From Halomonas sp. LBP4 (GTDB taxonomy: Bacteria > Pseudomonadota > Gammaproteobacteria > Pseudomonadales > Halomonadaceae), in contig NZ_PDOG01000002.1 of NCBI RefSeq assembly GCF_003202205.1, positions 263,148-327,147 of the forward strand: a DNA stretch of 64,000 nt. Direction: 5' to 3'. The position numbers and the translations under genes were made by a program. The stretch's first letter is position 1; each line of letters opens with the position of its first letter. This document shows, in pieces, positions 9,816 to 16,691 of the stretch. The notes beneath the pieces were generated by a model that saw nothing but the letters and a program-made list of their open reading frames with translations, did not search any database and was not told the origin of the DNA.

Positions 9816-9985
9816 TTTATTAATTAGTGGAAAGGTAGGCAAAGAATTGTAATGCCCGCCGCTGATTTCTGCACACTTTACGCGACTAATGCGAGTGTGC
9901 TCGGGGGGCGCATAGACCAATGACTTGTGTGGTCGCTTATTGTTGTAGTACATGATACAGCGGTAGATCAAGACGCGGGCCTAGC
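9816..9985 (-). pseudogene. C-terminal remnant of an rve-type (IS3/IS481-like) transposase
   Basis: Read on the minus strand, this stretch encodes RCIMYYNNKRPHKSLVYAPPE. That is the hallmark C-terminal end of integrase-core transposases (YN..RPH.SLgY.pP). In-frame stops lie just upstream, so only the tail survives. It marks the left border of a patchwork region containing another IS-like end and a decayed abiEi copy. Confidence 0.6.
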
Positions 9986-10013
9986 CCAGCGCTCGTCAGG
10001 GCGGGATGCCACC

Positions 10014-10108
10014 GATGGCAAGTGATCAAAGTTCAGTAAAGTTATACCTGCTTTTGTCAGGACTGGGTGATGCTGATTTGGTCTCCAGCCGGTGGCTTAG
10101 GGCACATT
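10014..10108 (+). pseudogene. Decayed second copy of the abiEi start
   Basis: The stretch encodes SDQSSVKLYLLLSGLGDADL followed by VSSRWLRAH and a stop. This parallels the start of the intact AbiEi-like protein at 12159 (SDQNSGKINLLLSELGDTDL, then VSSRWLRSH) at both DNA and protein level. A second piece at 10197-10247 matches abiEi DNA at 12528-12578. The two pieces are separated by an IS-like end and the rest of the gene is gone. Confidence 0.65.
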
Positions 10109-10196
10109 GATCTTGCCCAGCATCAGTGGACACCTCGATAAGGCAGTACACTGAGACGAGGTGACCCATGGCAAGGCAAGCTGCTTTTGACGAGCG
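10108..10196 (+). mobile_element. Putative IS3-type left end and start of orfA
   Basis: The sequence resembles a terminal inverted repeat of IS3-family elements (TGATCTTGCCCAGCATCAGT, then GGACACC). A short leader follows, then an ATG at about 10168 starting MARQAAFDE, like a transposase OrfA N-terminus. It sits between two abiEi-matching fragments, so it may have inserted there, with most of the element later deleted. No complete transposase remains. Confidence 0.35.
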
Positions 10197-10247
10197 CTTC
10201 CAGCTTCTTGGCCGAGGGCCATTCGATCTGGCGGCGCAGGCTTCCTT
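10197..10247 (+). pseudogene. Internal fragment of a decayed abiEi copy
   Basis: About 50 bp closely match the intact abiEi gene at 12528-12578 (both contain CGCTTCCAGCTTCTTGG or a near variant, followed by a GGCCATTCGATCTG-like run). This is the second surviving piece of the duplicate whose start lies at 10014. Confidence 0.5.
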
Positions 10248-10340
10248 AGTATCAGTAACAATGGCGGGACACTCAGAGTATCACCTCTAGAACATGGGGA
10301 AGTCCTTGACCTACTCTAAGGGCTGGGTGTGGTCACTCAA

Positions 10341-10400
10341 TCAGGGTAGAAACTGCCGAATTAGCGTCTGCCTCTCCAACTCTAATACCTCTTCCAGCAT
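10341..10400 (-). pseudogene. Possible 19-codon stub of an unknown gene downstream of the PAAR/lipoprotein pair
   Basis: Just after the restored end of the lipoprotein frame, a minus-strand ATG opens MLEEVLELERQTLIRQFLP and stops. Position and orientation fit a third gene of the PAAR operon truncated by the rearrangements to its right. The family is not recognised. Confidence 0.25.
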
Positions 10401-10409
10401 TGGACCACT

Positions 10410-10759
10410 TCATTCTGCCGTGGCTCCTTCCAGGCGCTCATGCACCATGCAGCGCATCAGCATTCCTTCCTTGTGTAATTCCCCTTCCTGCAGCTCATCC
10501 AGGTCGTCCTTGGCTTCCTCATACCGGCCGAGGCAGCGAGGAGCTGTGCACGGCTGTTGGGCAACGCGGGATCGTTGGGGTGTTGTTCCTGTCCTTCCTC
10601 GTAGATCGTGAGCACTTCTTCGAGCTGTTGCGTATCGCCGCGAGCTTCGACGAGGGCGGCGCCGGCGCGCTCCAGGTAATGTGCCGGTGGCTCGCCGTTG
10701 ACCGGTGAGCAGGCGGTGAGCAGCAGGGCGGCAATCGAGATGAGTAGGATTTTCTTCAC
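10410..10759 (-). pseudogene. Small TPR-like lipoprotein, frameshifted
   Basis: The protein starts with a lipoprotein signal (MKKILLISIAALLLTAC, lipobox LTAC). It continues with a helical, TPR-like segment (LEEVLTIYEEGQEQHPNDPALPN). As sequenced, the frame is lost after ...QLLAASA and ends at 10457. Reading the next frame restores RYEEAKDDLDELQEGELHKEGM and continues to a stop at 10410-10412, so a single base change has split the gene. Its ATG overlaps the stop of the PAAR gene, suggesting a two-gene operon. It may be an accessory lipoprotein of a secreted PAAR-tipped effector; this is inference from context. Confidence 0.65.
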
Positions 10760-11052
10760 TGCGCTTCTACCTCGATCTCGAAGCCGATTTCTGACGTGCC
10801 GGAAGCCAGGTGCCCCGAGCCACTGAAGAAGAAGTAGCCGCCAATGAGTTGTAGCGTCAGGCGGCGGGGCGGCATGGGCAGGGTGAAGGTAACATGGCCG
10901 ATGGGCTCGAAGTCATCTTCTGGCCAGGCGGAAACGCCTTCCCCGGCGATGGGAATGCCATCCACCTGGGCCATGGACGCACCGGAAACGATGCGATGCG
11001 GCTCGCCCTTGCAGGAGCAGGCCACCTTGTCGCCGATCTTCGCTAGATCCAT
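10756..11052 (-). CDS. PAAR-like domain protein (type VI secretion tip candidate)
   Basis: The 98-residue protein opens with MDLAKIGDKVACSCKGEPHR, followed by IVSGASMAQVDGIPIAG. That is the typical PAAR-type start, a small beta cone that sharpens the VgrG spike. The chosen ATG is preceded by an AAGGA box at about 7 bp. A longer frame to 11166 has no such support. The C-terminal half (FTLPMPPRRLTLQLIGGYFF) is not a recognised toxin. No other T6SS gene is in the window, so it would have to work with a system encoded elsewhere. The stop codon overlaps the start of the lipoprotein frame. Confidence 0.65.
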   Translation of the reverse strand: MDLAKIGDKVACSCKGEPHRIVSGASMAQVDGIPIAGEGVSAWPEDDFEPIGHVTFTLPMPPRRLTLQLIGGYFFFSGSGHLASGTSEIGFEIEVEAQ

Positions 11053-11275
11053 GGGAGATTCCTTGCTCCATCGCGATGTGGCGAGTTTATGGGCCTTGTC
11101 TATGGCCGTGCCACCCGTTGGAGCGATCGCCACACATCTCTTACGCGTATGTAAGCGGTTGCCCACACTTGCGTGATCTCAGGCGCAGAACCTGAGGGAC
11201 GGCCCCGATTCCGAGAGCCTCCATTCCATCCACGGTGGTTCGACGTGAACGCATCATCGGGGGGCCGGCCGACGG

Positions 11276-11418
11276 ATGGCCGTGTTGCTTTTCCATGTGG
11301 CGGCAGTGATCCTTCATGGTCATGTTCATTTGCCGATCGTCACGGACATGACCCACTGAACGTCGCACGAGGAACGCGTTATGCCGTTGGAACTCTGGCT
11401 CTCCTTCTGCCTGGCCTC
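11276..11418 (+). repeat. 143-bp segment duplicated at 16018-16160
   Basis: This segment and the copy at 16018 are nearly identical. They cover the last codons of an upstream membrane-protein gene (...VAAVILHxHVHLPIVTDM.H, stop), the short intergenic gap and the first 12 or so codons of lysE. Here only the end of the upstream gene is kept, joined to unrelated DNA, so this locus is itself a rearrangement junction. Confidence 0.75.
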
Positions 11419-11995
11419 CCTGTTGATCATCGTTTCCCCCGGCCCCGCCGTGGCCCTGCTGGTCGCCACCGGGGTCAACCGTGGGCGGCGAGCCGCCCTG
11501 GCCATGTTGCCCGGCTTCTTCGTGGGTGACCTGCTGGCCATGACCCTGTCGTTCGCCGGGGTGGGCGCACTCCTGATGACCTCCGCCGAACTCTTCCAGG
11601 TACTGAAGTGGATCGGGGCCGCCTATCTGCTGTACCTGGGCATAAAGATGTGGCGCGAGGCCGGCCGACTGGGCGATCTGCAGCCTTCGGGCACGGATAT
11701 CCGGCTCGGCACGGCCAAGGCCTTTCTCGTCACCGCGCTGAATCCCAAGAGCCTGGCCTTCTTCATGGCCTTCATGCCCCAGTTCGTGACGCCGAACCAG
11801 CCCTTGTTGCCGCAGTTGGCCATCCTGTTCTCGACCTTCCTGGCCATCGGCGTGCTCAGCGATCTCGCCTACACCTTCCTGGCCACCACCGGCGGCCGGC
11901 TGCTGAGTGCCCGGCTTCGCCGTATCCTGCACCGCACCGGTGCCGGCAGCCTGATCGGGGCAAGCGCCCTGATCGCCGCCATGCGTCGCCCCTGA
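11381..11995 (+). CDS. LysE/RhtB family amino-acid exporter
   Basis: The 204-residue inner-membrane protein is of typical LysE/RhtB length. It has the family N-terminal signature PGPAVALLVATGVNRGRR, the segment KWIGAAYLLYLGIKMWR in the third hydrophobic stretch and ALNPKSLAFFMAFMPQFV in the middle. About six hydrophobic segments are apparent. Family members export amino acids such as homoserine, threonine or lysine by proton exchange; the substrate cannot be read here. The start ATG lies in the duplicated 143-bp segment, with GAGGAACG upstream. No regulator is adjacent. Confidence 0.9.
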   Translation: MPLELWLSFCLASLLIIVSPGPAVALLVATGVNRGRRAALAMLPGFFVGDLLAMTLSFAGVGALLMTSAELFQVLKWIGAAYLLYLGIKMWREAGRLGDLQPSGTDIRLGTAKAFLVTALNPKSLAFFMAFMPQFVTPNQPLLPQLAILFSTFLAIGVLSDLAYTFLATTGGRLLSARLRRILHRTGAGSLIGASALIAAMRRP

Positions 11996-12084
11996 GGGGC
12001 CCGGCGTCAGTCGGCCAACTGCCCGGTAGCGCCGAGCCGCCCACCGAGCGTGGAAGGTTTGACTATGATGTAAAAAGAGCACTC

Positions 12085-12106
12085 AAAGTGATCAATTTTT
12101 CACTTT
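12085..12106. promoter_or_regulatory. Inverted repeat upstream of abiEi, candidate autoregulatory operator
   Basis: AAAGTGA (12085-12091) and TCACTTT (12100-12106) form a perfect 7-bp inverted repeat about 53 bp before the AbiEi start. AbiEi antitoxins of type IV systems are known to bind inverted repeats in their own promoter. A TTGACT at 12059 may be the -35 box. Confidence 0.45.
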
Positions 12107-12158
12107 CTCAAACCTGATGATCTTGGCAGGGGTTTGTAGAAAGTGTATTTTGAGCACC

Positions 12159-12980
12159 ATGAGTGATCAAAATTCAGGAAAGATAAACCTTCTTCTGTCG
12201 GAACTGGGCGATACGGACCTGGTCTCCAGCCGGTGGCTGAGGTCACATGGCTACTCCAACAGCCTGGTGGCGCGCTATGTGGCCAGCGGCTGGCTGGTGT
12301 CGCCCGCACGGGGTGTCTACATGCGCACGGGCGGCCGCTTGCAGTGGGAGGGGGTGGTTCGCAGCCTGCAGTGCCGGGAGGGCTTGTCGTTGCACATAGG
12401 CGGGCGCTTTGCGCTCGCCTTGCAGGGGCATGAACACTACCTGCGCCTGGGCGAGGCCGCGGCGGTCAGCCTCTTTGGCTCGGCGCGGTTGCCCGGCTGG
12501 GTGGGCAAGCTGCCCCTGAACGAGGGCTTCCAGCTTCTTGGTCGTGGGTCATTCGACCTGCCTGCACCGGCCTCCATGGCCGAGGCCTCCGAGAATGAGC
12601 TGCGGGCATACGGGCTGTTTCGACACGAAGTGGGGTCCGGCACCCAGGGCCTGGTCTGTTCCACGCCCGAGCGGGCCATGCTGGAGTTGTGCGACGGCGT
12701 CACCGATGCCGCCCTGGTCTACGAGGTGGATGCCTTGATGCAGGCCATGACCACGCTGCGACCGCAGCAGGTGGCCTTGATGTTGCGTCATTGCCAGAGC
12801 ATCAAGGCCAAGCGCCTGTTCCTGGCCCTGGCCGAGCGGCATCGGCACGTGTGGCTGGCGCACGTCCCGCTCGATGGGGTGGACCTGGGGCGAGGCAAGC
12901 GTGCCCTGGTGCCCGGGGGGCGCCTGCATCCGACCTACCAGATCACCCTGCCCGGAGACCTGGATGAGCACCTGGGATAA
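12159..12980 (+). CDS. abiEi: AbiEi-type antitoxin / transcriptional regulator
   Basis: The chosen start gives a 273-residue protein; a longer frame opens at 12117. The N-terminus (LLLSELGDTDLVSSRWLRSH, then GYSNSLVARYVASGWLVSPARGVYM) is the winged-helix 'degree-of-threshold' arrangement of AbiEi antitoxins. The C-terminal part (STPERAMLELCD...) resembles the AbiEi antitoxin domain. AbiEi proteins neutralise the nucleotidyltransferase toxin AbiEii without forming a stable complex and repress their own operon. The downstream toxin gene overlaps by 17 bp, the usual arrangement. This antitoxin frame is intact, whereas the toxin is damaged. Confidence 0.85.
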   Translation: MSDQNSGKINLLLSELGDTDLVSSRWLRSHGYSNSLVARYVASGWLVSPARGVYMRTGGRLQWEGVVRSLQCREGLSLHIGGRFALALQGHEHYLRLGEAAAVSLFGSARLPGWVGKLPLNEGFQLLGRGSFDLPAPASMAEASENELRAYGLFRHEVGSGTQGLVCSTPERAMLELCDGVTDAALVYEVDALMQAMTTLRPQQVALMLRHCQSIKAKRLFLALAERHRHVWLAHVPLDGVDLGRGKRALVPGGRLHPTYQITLPGDLDEHLG

Positions 12981-13686
12981 GCGTTACACCGATCGTGTGC
13001 AGTTGTTGGTCGACATCCTGCCAGTGCTGGCCCGAGAGCCGTGCTTCGCGCTCAAGGGTGGGACGGCCATCAATCTGTTCGAGCACGATCTTCCCCGACT
13101 GTCGGTGGACATCGACCTGACCTGGCTCCCGGTGCAGGACTATGCCGCTGATGCGGCCCAGATCGAGGCAGCGCTGGCGCAACTGGCCGATGTGCTGCGC
13201 GCCCGACCCTGGCATCTGCAGGTGCAGTCGTCAGCGGGCGAAGGCGGACGTGTGGCGACACGGCTAGTGGTCAGCCGTGGCCGGGCGCGTGTGCAGATCG
13301 AGACCACGCCGGTGATGCGTGGCACCGTACACCCGGTGCGACAGATGGTGGTCAGGCCCAAGGTTGAGGAGGCGTTCGGATTCGCATCCGTACAGGTGCT
13401 CGACTTCGCCGACCTCGCGGGCAAGCTGGCCGCCGCGTTGTCGCGCCAACATCCCCGTGACCTCTTCGATGTCGGCCAGCTACTGGAGGACGAGAGGGCG
13501 GACGGGATGCTCTGGCGAACCTTCCTCGTCTACCTGACCTGCAGCCCCAAGCCGGCCTGGGAGATATTGGCTCCACGGGAGCCGATGGACTTCGAGGCGA
13601 TATTCAACACGCACTTCCGCGGAATGACGTCGGAACCGGTGAGCGCGGAGCAACTGCTACAGAGCCGGGCGCAGTTGCTGGATTAG
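12964..13686 (+). CDS. abiEii: AbiEii-type nucleotidyltransferase toxin, prematurely terminated
   Basis: The ATG at 12964 overlaps the antitoxin end. The 240-residue product has the nucleotidyltransferase signatures LKGGTAINLF near residue 24 and LSVDIDLTW near residue 43 (GG and DxD metal-binding motifs), then KLAAALSRQHPRDLFDVGQLL, typical of AbiEii/AbiGii toxins. Full-length family members are roughly 300 residues. Here a TAG at 13684 ends the frame, yet homologous sequence continues in frame beyond it (see next entry). The protein may therefore be a C-terminally shortened, perhaps inactive toxin, or amber suppression could extend it. Confidence 0.85.
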   Translation: MSTWDKRYTDRVQLLVDILPVLAREPCFALKGGTAINLFEHDLPRLSVDIDLTWLPVQDYAADAAQIEAALAQLADVLRARPWHLQVQSSAGEGGRVATRLVVSRGRARVQIETTPVMRGTVHPVRQMVVRPKVEEAFGFASVQVLDFADLAGKLAAALSRQHPRDLFDVGQLLEDERADGMLWRTFLVYLTCSPKPAWEILAPREPMDFEAIFNTHFRGMTSEPVSAEQLLQSRAQLLD

Positions 13687-13904
13687 GTCGCCGGCTGGCT
13701 GGACGAGTCCTCTGAGGCATTCCTGCGTTCCATGGAAGCCGAGCAGCCGGACTTCGGTTTGCTCGGTTTGCCTCATGCGCTGGACCTGCCGGGGGGGGGC
13801 GGCGCAAGCTGCATAACCTGGCTCAGCGCTCCGGAAGCAAGCGGAAACCCGGTCACCTGCAGTTGGAACAGGCGATGGTGCGGATTGCTGGACGGGCTGG
13901 CTGA
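13687..13904 (+). pseudogene. Disconnected C-terminal part of the AbiEii toxin gene
   Basis: Directly after the TAG, the same frame reads VAGWLDESSEAFLRSMEAEQ, then PDFGLLGLPHALDLPG, the expected C-terminal region of AbiEii proteins. At a run of nine G (13791-13799) the frame shifts. A different frame then reads RRKLHNLAQRSGSKRKPGHL and on to a stop at 13902-13904, like the family's KLhNL...KH ending. Two lesions, an amber codon and a homopolymer indel, therefore separate this piece from the toxin. Confidence 0.7.
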
Positions 13905-13984
13905 GGTCCGATCCGTAGGGGAAATGAGGGACCGAATGCTTGGCGCATACCGCCACGGGTGCGGCCATGTCCCTTAGGTCATCC

Positions 13985-14047
13985 AAAGGTCCGGAGCTTC
14001 CCGTCAAAGGTCCGGAGCTTTCCGCCAAAGGTCTGGAGCTCCCCGCC
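13985..14047 (+). repeat. Three tandem copies of a 21-bp unit
   Basis: Units 13985-14005, 14006-14026 and 14027-14047 each begin AAAGGTCYGGAGCT and end in CCCGTC, TCCGCC or CCCGCC. The unit is a multiple of three and would encode KGPELPV-like heptads, but no gene is supported here. It lies between the broken toxin and the first GNAT gene. Confidence 0.85.
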
Positions 14048-14134
14048 AGAGGGAAAATGAAGGACAGCCCCTCGGGTCCTATAGGTCCGCCCATCAGCCA
14101 TGCTGAAGGCTGTCGCCTGCCAGGAGTCCAAGCC

Positions 14135-14650
14135 GTGACGACACCGCATTTCGCCATCCGCCCCGAAACGCCCGATGACGCCGCGGCCATCGAGGCCGTC
14201 ACCGTGGCGGCCTTCCGCGAGGCGCCGCATAGCAGTCATACCGAGCAGCATATCGTGCGGGCGCTGCGCGCGGCGGGGGCGCTTGCCGTGTCGCTGGTCG
14301 CCGAATGTGATGGCGAGCTGGTGGGCCATGTGGTGGCCTCAAAGGTCACGCTGTCGGACGGCACGCCGGGCTGGTTCGGGCTGGGGCCGGTGTCGGTGCT
14401 GCCGGCGTGGCAGGGTCGGGGGATCGGCTCGGCGCTGGTCGAGGCGTGCCTGGCGCGCCTGCGGGAGCGTGGTGCGCGGGGCTGTATGCTGGTGGGGGAG
14501 CCCGGCTACTACCAGCGCTTCGGCTTCCGCTCTCTGCCGGGGCTCATCCTGCCGGGCGTGCCGCCGGAGTACTTCATGGCCCTCGATTGGGGCAACGAAG
14601 GGCCCCGGGCGCAGGTGGCCTTCCATCCGGCCTTTGCGGCAACGGCCTGA
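14135..14650 (+). CDS. GNAT acetyltransferase, YhbS-like (copy 1)
   Basis: The GTG start is set by comparison with the second copy at 21022, whose start has a strong ribosome site. The 171-residue product has the GNAT acetyl-CoA loop LPAWQGRGIGSALVEA near residues 85-100 and the late motif GYYQRFGFRSL, like YhbS-type N-acetyltransferases. It is nearly identical to the protein encoded at 21022-21540, so one arose by recent duplication. The substrate is unknown. A longer frame from 13940 runs through the 21-bp repeat and is not supported. Confidence 0.85.
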   Translation: MTTPHFAIRPETPDDAAAIEAVTVAAFREAPHSSHTEQHIVRALRAAGALAVSLVAECDGELVGHVVASKVTLSDGTPGWFGLGPVSVLPAWQGRGIGSALVEACLARLRERGARGCMLVGEPGYYQRFGFRSLPGLILPGVPPEYFMALDWGNEGPRAQVAFHPAFAATA

Positions 14651-14666
14651 TCATCAGGGGCGACCA

Positions 14667-14734
14667 GTGAACCGGCTTGCTCTTCCGGCAACGGCTGCCT
14701 TATACGAGCAAGATCCACTACGCGAGGCCTTCAT
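14667..14734 (+). repeat. About 68-bp leader repeat, copy 1 (second copy 17411-17480)
   Basis: GTGAACCGGCTTGCTCTTCC begins a stretch that recurs before ychJ at 17411 with few differences, including TATACGAG and the final CATGA overlapping a start codon. The first 20 bp recur again at 21590-21609. The same leader is attached to unrelated genes, which suggests duplication with replacement of what follows. Confidence 0.6.
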
Positions 14735-14834
14735 GATGACCTGCACCCTCTATCGACTCTCGGCCTTTACCCAGAATCCTGAAGGCGGCAATCTGGCCGG
14801 GATCTGGCTGAGGAAGGCGCTGCCCGATGATTGA
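14733..14834 (+). pseudogene. N-terminal stub of a PhzF-family isomerase
   Basis: The 33-codon frame (TCTLYRLSAFTQNPEGGNLA, then GIWL...LPDD) matches the conserved start of PhzF-like proteins (vdaFt..p..GNpagV.L). It stops immediately where the RhuM-Fic gene begins (overlapping ATGATTGA). The remaining roughly 250 residues are absent, so this is a deletion or replacement scar. Confidence 0.6.
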
Positions 14835-15837
14835 TTCCCGCATCCAGCTCTTCACCTCCGCGGATGGCCAGGCGCAGCTTGAGGTTGCCCTGGACCAGGA
14901 GACTGTCTGGCTTAGCCAGGCGCAGATGGCCGAGCTGTTCGACAAGGACGTGCGCACCGTCAGCGAGCATATCGGCAACCTTTACGCTGAAGGAGAGCTG
15001 GAGCGGGAGGCAACCATCCGGAAATTCCGGATAGTTCGCCAGGAGGGCAAGCGCCAGGTCCGGCGTGATATCGACCACTACAACCTGGACGTGATCATCT
15101 CCGTCGGCTACCGCGTCAATTCCCAGCGCGGCGTGCAGTTTCGCCAGTGGGCCACGCGGGTGCTCAAGGAGCACCTGGTGCAGGGCTATACGCTGAACCA
15201 GCGGCGGCTGGAAGAGCGCGGAGTGGAGTTCGAGCAGGCGGTCGACCTGCTCAGCCGCACCCTGGCCAATCAGGGCCTGGTGTCTGCCGAGGGCGAGGCG
15301 GTGGCCCGGGTGATCAGCGACTACGCTCGCTCCTGGAGCCTGCTGCAGGGCTACGATGAGCAGGACCTGGACGAGGTGAATATCAACCAGCCGGATATGC
15401 GCCCGCTGGCGCTGAACGAGGCGCTGGCGGCCATCGCCGACCTGAAGCGAACCCTGATCGCCAAGGGCGAGGCTACCGGCCTGTTCGGACAGCTGCGAGG
15501 CGACGGCCTGGCCTCGGCGCTGGCGACCATCGAACAGGGCTTCGGCGACGAGCTGTTCTATCCTAATGTGGCCAGCCGCGCCGCGCACCTGCTTTACCTG
15601 GTGATCAAGAATCATCCCCTGGCCGACGGCAACAAGCGCTGCGGCTCCTTCCTGTTCCTCTGGTACCTGCGCCGTAACCAGCACCTGCTGGCACGGCCGG
15701 TGGAGCAGCTGATCAACGACAATACCCTGGTGGCGCTGGCGCTGCTGGTGGCGGAGAGCCTGCCGGATCAGAAGATCCTGATGATTCGCCTGATCGAGCA
15801 CTTCCTTCTGCTGACCAAGGAAGATGGTGATGCTTGA
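14827..15837 (+). CDS. RhuM-family protein with C-terminal Fic/DOC domain
   Basis: The 336-residue protein has an N-terminal RhuM-type domain (VWLSQAQMAELFDKDVRTVS, then EHIGNLYAEGEL; DVIISVGYRVNSQRGVQFR). A C-terminal Fic domain has the motif HPLADGNKRCGSF near residue 262. Fic enzymes transfer AMP or related groups to protein hydroxyls; the His-to-Arg motif here is complete except for Leu in place of the common Phe. No inhibitory (S/T)xxxE(G/N) helix is obvious. RhuM-Fic proteins are usually found in mobile, defence-type loci. The gene overlaps an AlbA_2-type stub downstream, suggesting a former operon. Confidence 0.85.
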   Translation: MIDSRIQLFTSADGQAQLEVALDQETVWLSQAQMAELFDKDVRTVSEHIGNLYAEGELEREATIRKFRIVRQEGKRQVRRDIDHYNLDVIISVGYRVNSQRGVQFRQWATRVLKEHLVQGYTLNQRRLEERGVEFEQAVDLLSRTLANQGLVSAEGEAVARVISDYARSWSLLQGYDEQDLDEVNINQPDMRPLALNEALAAIADLKRTLIAKGEATGLFGQLRGDGLASALATIEQGFGDELFYPNVASRAAHLLYLVIKNHPLADGNKRCGSFLFLWYLRRNQHLLARPVEQLINDNTLVALALLVAESLPDQKILMIRLIEHFLLLTKEDGDA

Positions 15838-15913
15838 AATCGACTCCCTGGAGGTTATCGCCACCCTGCGCGAGAACGTGGATGTGGAGTGCAAACTTGC
15901 TCAGGGGCGCGAT
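15830..15913 (+). pseudogene. N-terminal stub of an AlbA_2/Schlafen-type protein
   Basis: Overlapping the end of the Fic gene, an ATG opens MLEIDSLEVIATLRENVDVE, then CKLAQGRDG. This is like the start of AlbA_2 (putative DNA/RNA-binding, COG2865-type) proteins with the conserved E-x-K-x-A motif. After AQGRDG the sequence jumps into a GNAT gene fragment, so only about 28 residues remain. Confidence 0.55.
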
Positions 15914-15971
15914 GGTGAGCTGGTGGGCCATGTGGCGGTGTCGCCGGTCACACTGTCGGACGGCACGCCGG
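15914..15971 (+). pseudogene. 58-bp internal fragment of the GNAT gene
   Basis: The DNA encodes GELVGHVAVSPVTLSDGTPA and matches the GNAT genes at about 14313-14370 and 21205-21260. It is joined on both sides to unrelated fragments. It forms the middle block of a three-piece mosaic between the Fic gene and the small zinc-finger gene. Confidence 0.7.
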
Positions 15972-15974
15972 CCG

Positions 15975-16101
15975 CTGGAGCACCAACCGGCGCCTGCTCA
16001 TCCGCTTCAACTGGCTGATGGCCGTGTTGCTTTACTATGTGGCGGCAGTGATCCTTCACGATCATGTTCATTTGCCGATCGTCACGGACATGGCCCACTG
16101 A
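15975..16101 (+). pseudogene. C-terminal fragment of a membrane protein
   Basis: One frame reads RWSTNRRLLIRFNWLMAVLL, then YYVAAVILHDHVHLPIVTDMAH and a stop, with one hydrophobic segment. Its last 26 or so codons are repeated upstream of lysE at 11276. In the parental arrangement this gene evidently lay just before lysE. The family is not recognised. Confidence 0.45.
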
Positions 16102-16160
16102 GCGTTGCACGAGGAACGCGTTATGCCGTTGGAACTCTGGCTCTCCTTCTGCCTGGCACC
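16018..16160 (+). repeat. Second copy of the 143-bp lysE upstream segment
   Basis: It is nearly identical to 11276-11418. It includes a truncated lysE start (ATG at 16123, MPLELWLSFCLA) that runs into unrelated sequence. Confidence 0.75.
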
Positions 16161-16175
16161 GCTGCTTCTCCATTA

Positions 16176-16298
16176 TTTCACTGCGACTTCGACCGCCAGC
16201 GCGACTGCTTCCTAGTGATACGCGACAAGGACCTGGGCGCCGAGCTTGAGCGCTACCAGGTGGTCATCGATCTGGCTTTCACCGATGATTTCTTTTGA
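16176..16298 (+). pseudogene. C-terminal remnant of an unidentified gene
   Basis: A frame without a start reads HCDFDRQRDCFLVIRDKDLG, then AELERYQVVIDLAFTDDFF and a stop just before the next gene. It looks like a genuine protein end (acidic, ordered), but I do not recognise the family. Its left edge is the junction with the lysE fragment. Confidence 0.4.
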
Positions 16299-16306
16299 GG
16301 AAGACC

Positions 16307-16621
16307 ATGGCGATGGAGACGACGGAACACCGTTGCTACACCATGCCGGCTGATGGGGTGTACGTGGCCCTTGCCGCTGACATCTTGCCGGACAGCGAAT
16401 GGCGTTGGTGTTTGTACATCGAACGCACGGCCACCGAGCAGGATTTGGAAGAATCGGCCTATCTGGAAGCAGAGGGGGACACGCTCTGGTGTGCTGCAGT
16501 TGGCATCAGCCACTGTCCCTACTGCGGTGGCGCTCTGCCAGGCGCCTCGCTCCCAACACAGCGTGAAGCCGCTATCACCAAGACCGACTACTGCTTCAAC
16601 TGGTACGGGCGCGAATCATGA
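16307..16621 (+). CDS. Small protein with CPYCGG zinc-finger motif
   Basis: The 104-residue protein of unknown function starts with MAMETTEHRC and has TGAGGAAG as the ribosome site. The C-terminal third carries CPYCGGALPG, a single CxxC knuckle. It begins immediately after the stop of the truncated upstream gene, so it was probably the second gene of that operon. Composition is acidic with many aromatic residues. No function is claimed. Confidence 0.6.
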   Translation: MAMETTEHRCYTMPADGVYVALAADILPDSEWRWCLYIERTATEQDLEESAYLEAEGDTLWCAAVGISHCPYCGGALPGASLPTQREAAITKTDYCFNWYGRES

Positions 16622-16691
16622 TGATACGGTGTGCAAGGTTGTCAGATGACAACCATTCAAGATGCACCCTTTGCTGGCGTCTGGAGCTTGG

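Noticed and set aside
13940..14134. N-terminal extension of the first GNAT protein through the 21-bp repeat
   Set aside because: The second GNAT copy starts at the equivalent of 14135 with a strong ribosome site, and the extension has repeat-derived low-complexity sequence.
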